Below, in pieces: positions 60,297 to 62,590 of a DNA stretch of 62,590 nucleotides; within the stretch, counting starts at the first letter, position 1; every line of letters starts with the position of its first letter. The notes below the pieces were generated by a model that saw only the letters and a list, made by a program, of their open reading frames with translations, had not been told where the DNA came from and made no database searches. Source of the stretch: Flavobacterium collinsii (lineage in GTDB: Bacteria > Bacteroidota > Bacteroidia > Flavobacteriales > Flavobacteriaceae); contig NZ_CADCST010000050.1 in NCBI RefSeq assembly GCF_902804485.1, positions 1 through 62,590 of the forward strand, written 5' to 3'. The position numbers were made by a program, and so were the translations under genes.

Positions 60297-62345
60297 ATGA
60301 AAAAAATACATACATTTTTAATCCTTTTATTCCTAACTGGAATTATGCAAGCACAAGACCGTCCACAACCAAAACCAGGCAATTCTCCCGTAGTCAACAT
60401 CAAAAAGCCGCAAACTTTTGTTTTGGCAAACGGGATGAAAGTTTTAGTGGTTGAAAATCATAAATTACCAAGAGTAAGCTTTACTCTTACCCTTGACAAC
60501 GCTCCTTTTGCAGAAGGAAACAAAAAAGGAGTCGACGAATTAACAAGCGCCTTAATTGGTAACGGAACTAAAAAAATAACGAAAGAAGCTTTTAACGAAG
60601 AGATCGACTTTTACGGAGCAAATATTAATTTTTCTTCTTCAGGAGCTTCTGCAAGTTCGCTTTCTAAATACTCAGGACGTGTTTTAGAACTTTTAGCCGA
60701 AGGAGCTTTACAGCCGAATTTTACTCAGGCAGAATTTGATAAAGAAAAAGCAAAATTAATCGAAGGACTTAAAGCCGACGAAAAAAGCGTTCCGGCAATT
60801 GCAAACAGAGTTGTTGATGTTCTGGCTTTTGGAAAAAACCACCCTTCAGGAGAATATCTTTCAGAAGAAACGGTAAAAAATGTCACTCTTGCTGATGTTC
60901 AGTCCAATTATGCAACTCATTTTGTTCCTGAAAATGCCTATTTGGTCATTATTGGTGATGTTAAATTTAAAGAAACCAAAGCAGCCGTAGAAAAACTTTT
61001 TAGCGGATGGAAAAAACAAGCCGCTCCAAAAAATACTTACCCTGCCCCGGAGAATGCCTCTAAACTTCAAATTGATTTTGTTGACGTTCCGAATGCGGTT
61101 CAATCTGAAATTTCATTGGTAAATATCGTGAATTTAAAAATGAGCGATCCTGATTTTTTCCCTGCTGTAATCGCGAACCAAATTTTAGGAGGTGACTTCA
61201 ACAGTTATCTAAACATGAATTTACGTGAAAAACATGCCTGGACATACGGTGCTCGCTCCAACATTGGAAGCGGAAAATATGTAACCAAATTTAGAGCTTC
61301 TTCAGCCGTTAGAAACACTGTAACCGACAGTGCAGTAGTGCAATTTATTAAAGAAATCAAAAGAATCAGAACTGAGAAAGTTTCTGAAGACATTTTGAAA
61401 AATGTAAAAGCCGGATATATTGGACGTTTTGTAATGCAGATTGAAAAACCACAAACCGTTGCTCAATATGCTTTAAACATTGAAACAGAAAAACTTCCTG
61501 CTGATTTCTACGAAAAATACATTCAAACCATAAATAATGTAAGCGCTGACGATATTTACCGCGTTGCCAACAAATACTTTTTACTGGACAATATGCGAAT
61601 TGTTATTGCCGGAAAAGGTTCTGACGTGATTACAGGTTTAGAAAAACTTCAAATTCCGATTTTCTATTTCGATAAATACGGAAATCCTGTTGAAAAACCA
61701 GTAACCAAAAAAGAAGTTCCAGCTGGAATTACCGCTAAAACAGTTTTCGAAAACTACCTTAAAGCAATTGGTGGAGAAAAAGCAGTTACGGCCGTTAAAA
61801 CACTTTCGATGACTGGATCTACAACTGTTCCACAGGCTCCTGCCCCATTAACATTTACTTCTAAATTAGATTCAAAAGGAAAGATGATGGTTTCTCTTGC
61901 CATGGGAACGATGAATTTAATGAAACAAGTGGTGAATGACAAAGGTGCTTATATCGAACAACAAGGACAACGCAAAAACCTTGAAGGAACCGATCTTGCC
62001 GAAATGAAAGCTAGTGCTGCTCCTTTTGAAGAACTTCTACTTGCAAAAAGAGCCGACTTAAAAGTAGACCGTATCGAGCCTATTAACGGCAAAGATGCTT
62101 ATGCAATAAAAGAAGGCAAAACAACTTATTTCTATGATGTTAATTCAGGTCTTAAACTGGCCGAATCAAAAGATCGTGAGCAAGGTGGAAAAGCAACGAC
62201 ACAAATCACAAACTTCAACGACTATAAAGATGTAAAAGGGGTAAAAGTTCCTTTTAACATTGTTCAGAATGTAGGTTTTGAATTAGACATCAAAATGTCT
62301 GATATCAAAATCAACGAAGGAGTTTCTGAAGCAGATTTTTTATAA
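60297..62345 (+). CDS. M16-family non-catalytic partner with C-terminal lipoprotein-sorting-like domain
   Basis: 682 residues. Signal peptide MKKIHTFLILLFLTGIMQAQ. Two M16 half-domains lie at about 40-455. At the place of HxxEH the sequence reads KKGVDELTSALIGNGT, so no zinc can bind. 'GGDFNSYLNMNLREKHAWTYGA' is the R/Y region. The extra ~210 residues at the C-terminus (from about 475: FENYLKAIGGEKAVTAVKTL) resemble a LolA/LppX-type beta-sheet fold that binds lipid or hydrophobic ligand. It probably supports the catalytic subunit and may present hydrophobic substrate, which is inference. The stop codon is the first three bases of an 8-bp repeat run. Confidence 0.9.
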   Translation: MKKIHTFLILLFLTGIMQAQDRPQPKPGNSPVVNIKKPQTFVLANGMKVLVVENHKLPRVSFTLTLDNAPFAEGNKKGVDELTSALIGNGTKKITKEAFNEEIDFYGANINFSSSGASASSLSKYSGRVLELLAEGALQPNFTQAEFDKEKAKLIEGLKADEKSVPAIANRVVDVLAFGKNHPSGEYLSEETVKNVTLADVQSNYATHFVPENAYLVIIGDVKFKETKAAVEKLFSGWKKQAAPKNTYPAPENASKLQIDFVDVPNAVQSEISLVNIVNLKMSDPDFFPAVIANQILGGDFNSYLNMNLREKHAWTYGARSNIGSGKYVTKFRASSAVRNTVTDSAVVQFIKEIKRIRTEKVSEDILKNVKAGYIGRFVMQIEKPQTVAQYALNIETEKLPADFYEKYIQTINNVSADDIYRVANKYFLLDNMRIVIAGKGSDVITGLEKLQIPIFYFDKYGNPVEKPVTKKEVPAGITAKTVFENYLKAIGGEKAVTAVKTLSMTGSTTVPQAPAPLTFTSKLDSKGKMMVSLAMGTMNLMKQVVNDKGAYIEQQGQRKNLEGTDLAEMKASAAPFEELLLAKRADLKVDRIEPINGKDAYAIKEGKTTYFYDVNSGLKLAESKDREQGGKATTQITNFNDYKDVKGVKVPFNIVQNVGFELDIKMSDIKINEGVSEADFL

Positions 62346-62370
62346 GGTACTAAGGATCTAAGGTACTAAG
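62343..62370 (+). repeat. 8-bp repeat run starting in the stop codon
   Basis: taaggtac (62343-62350), taaggatc, taaggtac, then taag. The first unit contains the TAA stop of the M16 partner gene. The unit is related to the reverse complement of the 11794-11873 type (ctaaggtt). Confidence 0.6.
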
Positions 62371-62379
62371 ATTTTTTTG

Positions 62380-62420
62380 AGGCTTAGTCAAAGTTTAAAA
62401 CTTTGACTAAGCCTTTTCTT
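62380..62420 (+). terminator. Strong terminator of the M16 operon
   Basis: aggcttagtcaaagttt (62380-62396) and aaactttgactaagcct (62398-62414), 17 bp perfect, followed by tttctttttt. Confidence 0.9.
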
Positions 62421-62439
62421 TTTTATCAGGCTGAGCGAC

Positions 62440-62491
62440 AATCGTTTTCTTTAGATTCTCGTTACGGAGTTACTTACGAAGATTTCTCCTC
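62440..62491. repeat. Dispersed word beside the right IS end
   Basis: tctttagattctcgttacgg and gatttctcctcc read as a dispersed intergenic repeat common, from memory, in Flavobacterium. The same gaggagaaat word follows the IS end at the left edge (101-110), with a one-base indel. Confidence 0.45.
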
Positions 62492-62590
62492 CGTCGAAAT
62501 TGTAAAAGTTACTTATTTCGGTAACGGATTTATCATTTCAATTGGCTTTTTTCCATCAATTCCCTGATGTGGTCTTTCATGATTATAATA
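62492..62590 (-). mobile_element. Inverted copy of the IS3-like transposase end
   Basis: Identical over 99 bases to the reverse complement of 1-99. It encodes the same C-terminal transposase residues on the minus strand, stop at 62513-62515. The remainder lies outside the window. Both IS ends point into the window. Confidence 0.75.

Noticed and set aside
1..62590. A 62-kb composite transposon bounded by inverted IS copies
   Set aside because: The inside holds ribosomal, murF, pdhA and other core genes, and the shared ends are exactly 99 bases, which fits an assembly edge better.

Overview
The window reads as a 62.6-kb piece of a Flavobacterium-type chromosome (Bacteroidota). Evidence: low GC; several spaced TTG...TAnnTTTG promoters of the Bacteroidetes type; gliding and type IX secretion genes (gldJ, porU, porV); a SusC/SusD polysaccharide locus; SxxC-type lipoprotein signals; and dispersed palindromic intergenic repeats. 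Both ends carry the same 99 bases in inverted orientation, encoding the C-terminus of an IS3-like transposase. The window therefore looks like a whole contig that breaks at two IS copies.

Layout. 0-9.3 kb: a phosphopantetheinyl transferase, ahcY, a patatin/outer-membrane-barrel esterase, two secreted proteins of unknown role, a small unknown protein and an EmrE-like SMR transporter. 9.4-12.7 kb: an acetyltransferase and a DNA alkylation-repair cluster (AraC-Ogt fusion, a 2-oxoglutarate/Fe(II) oxygenase, a free-standing Ada zinc domain, and AlkB overlapping it). 12.7-16.8 kb: an MmcQ/YjbR protein, an NrtR-like Nudix regulator, a small unknown gene and a cytosolic-looking transglutaminase-like protein. 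17.2-34.8 kb: a beta-glucan utilisation locus on the minus strand (susC, susD, a remnant lipoprotein, three GH30, a GH5-CBM6, an exonuclease/phosphatase-fold protein and a GH3), with a divergent membrane-spanning LuxR-type sensor/regulator. 35-46.9 kb: murF and gldJ (minus), then porU, porV, cdd, pdhA and the two-lipoyl aceF (plus). 47-62.3 kb: an M1 peptidase, a glycosyltransferase, miaE, an AsmA-like protein, an AraC regulator with a serine hydrolase, a membrane protein, rplU-rpmA and an M16 peptidase pair.

How the genes work together. The GH30/GH5/GH3 set with SusCD fits uptake and breakdown of beta-1,6-branched or fungal-type glucan, switched on by the adjacent membrane regulator. PorU and PorV process and anchor type IX cargo, and GldJ belongs to the gliding apparatus. 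The alkylation cluster looks like an Ada response split over separate polypeptides.

The least ordinary signals lie between genes. There are tandem arrays with exact 7-, 8- and 13-bp periods, several in inverted pairs, sitting at gene 3' ends. One 8-bp array is part of a ~147-bp duplication that copied the start of the Ada-domain gene. There is also a remnant lipoprotein signal peptide behind susD and a pair of phased direct repeats upstream of susC. I saw no rRNA, tRNA, CRISPR array or prophage.
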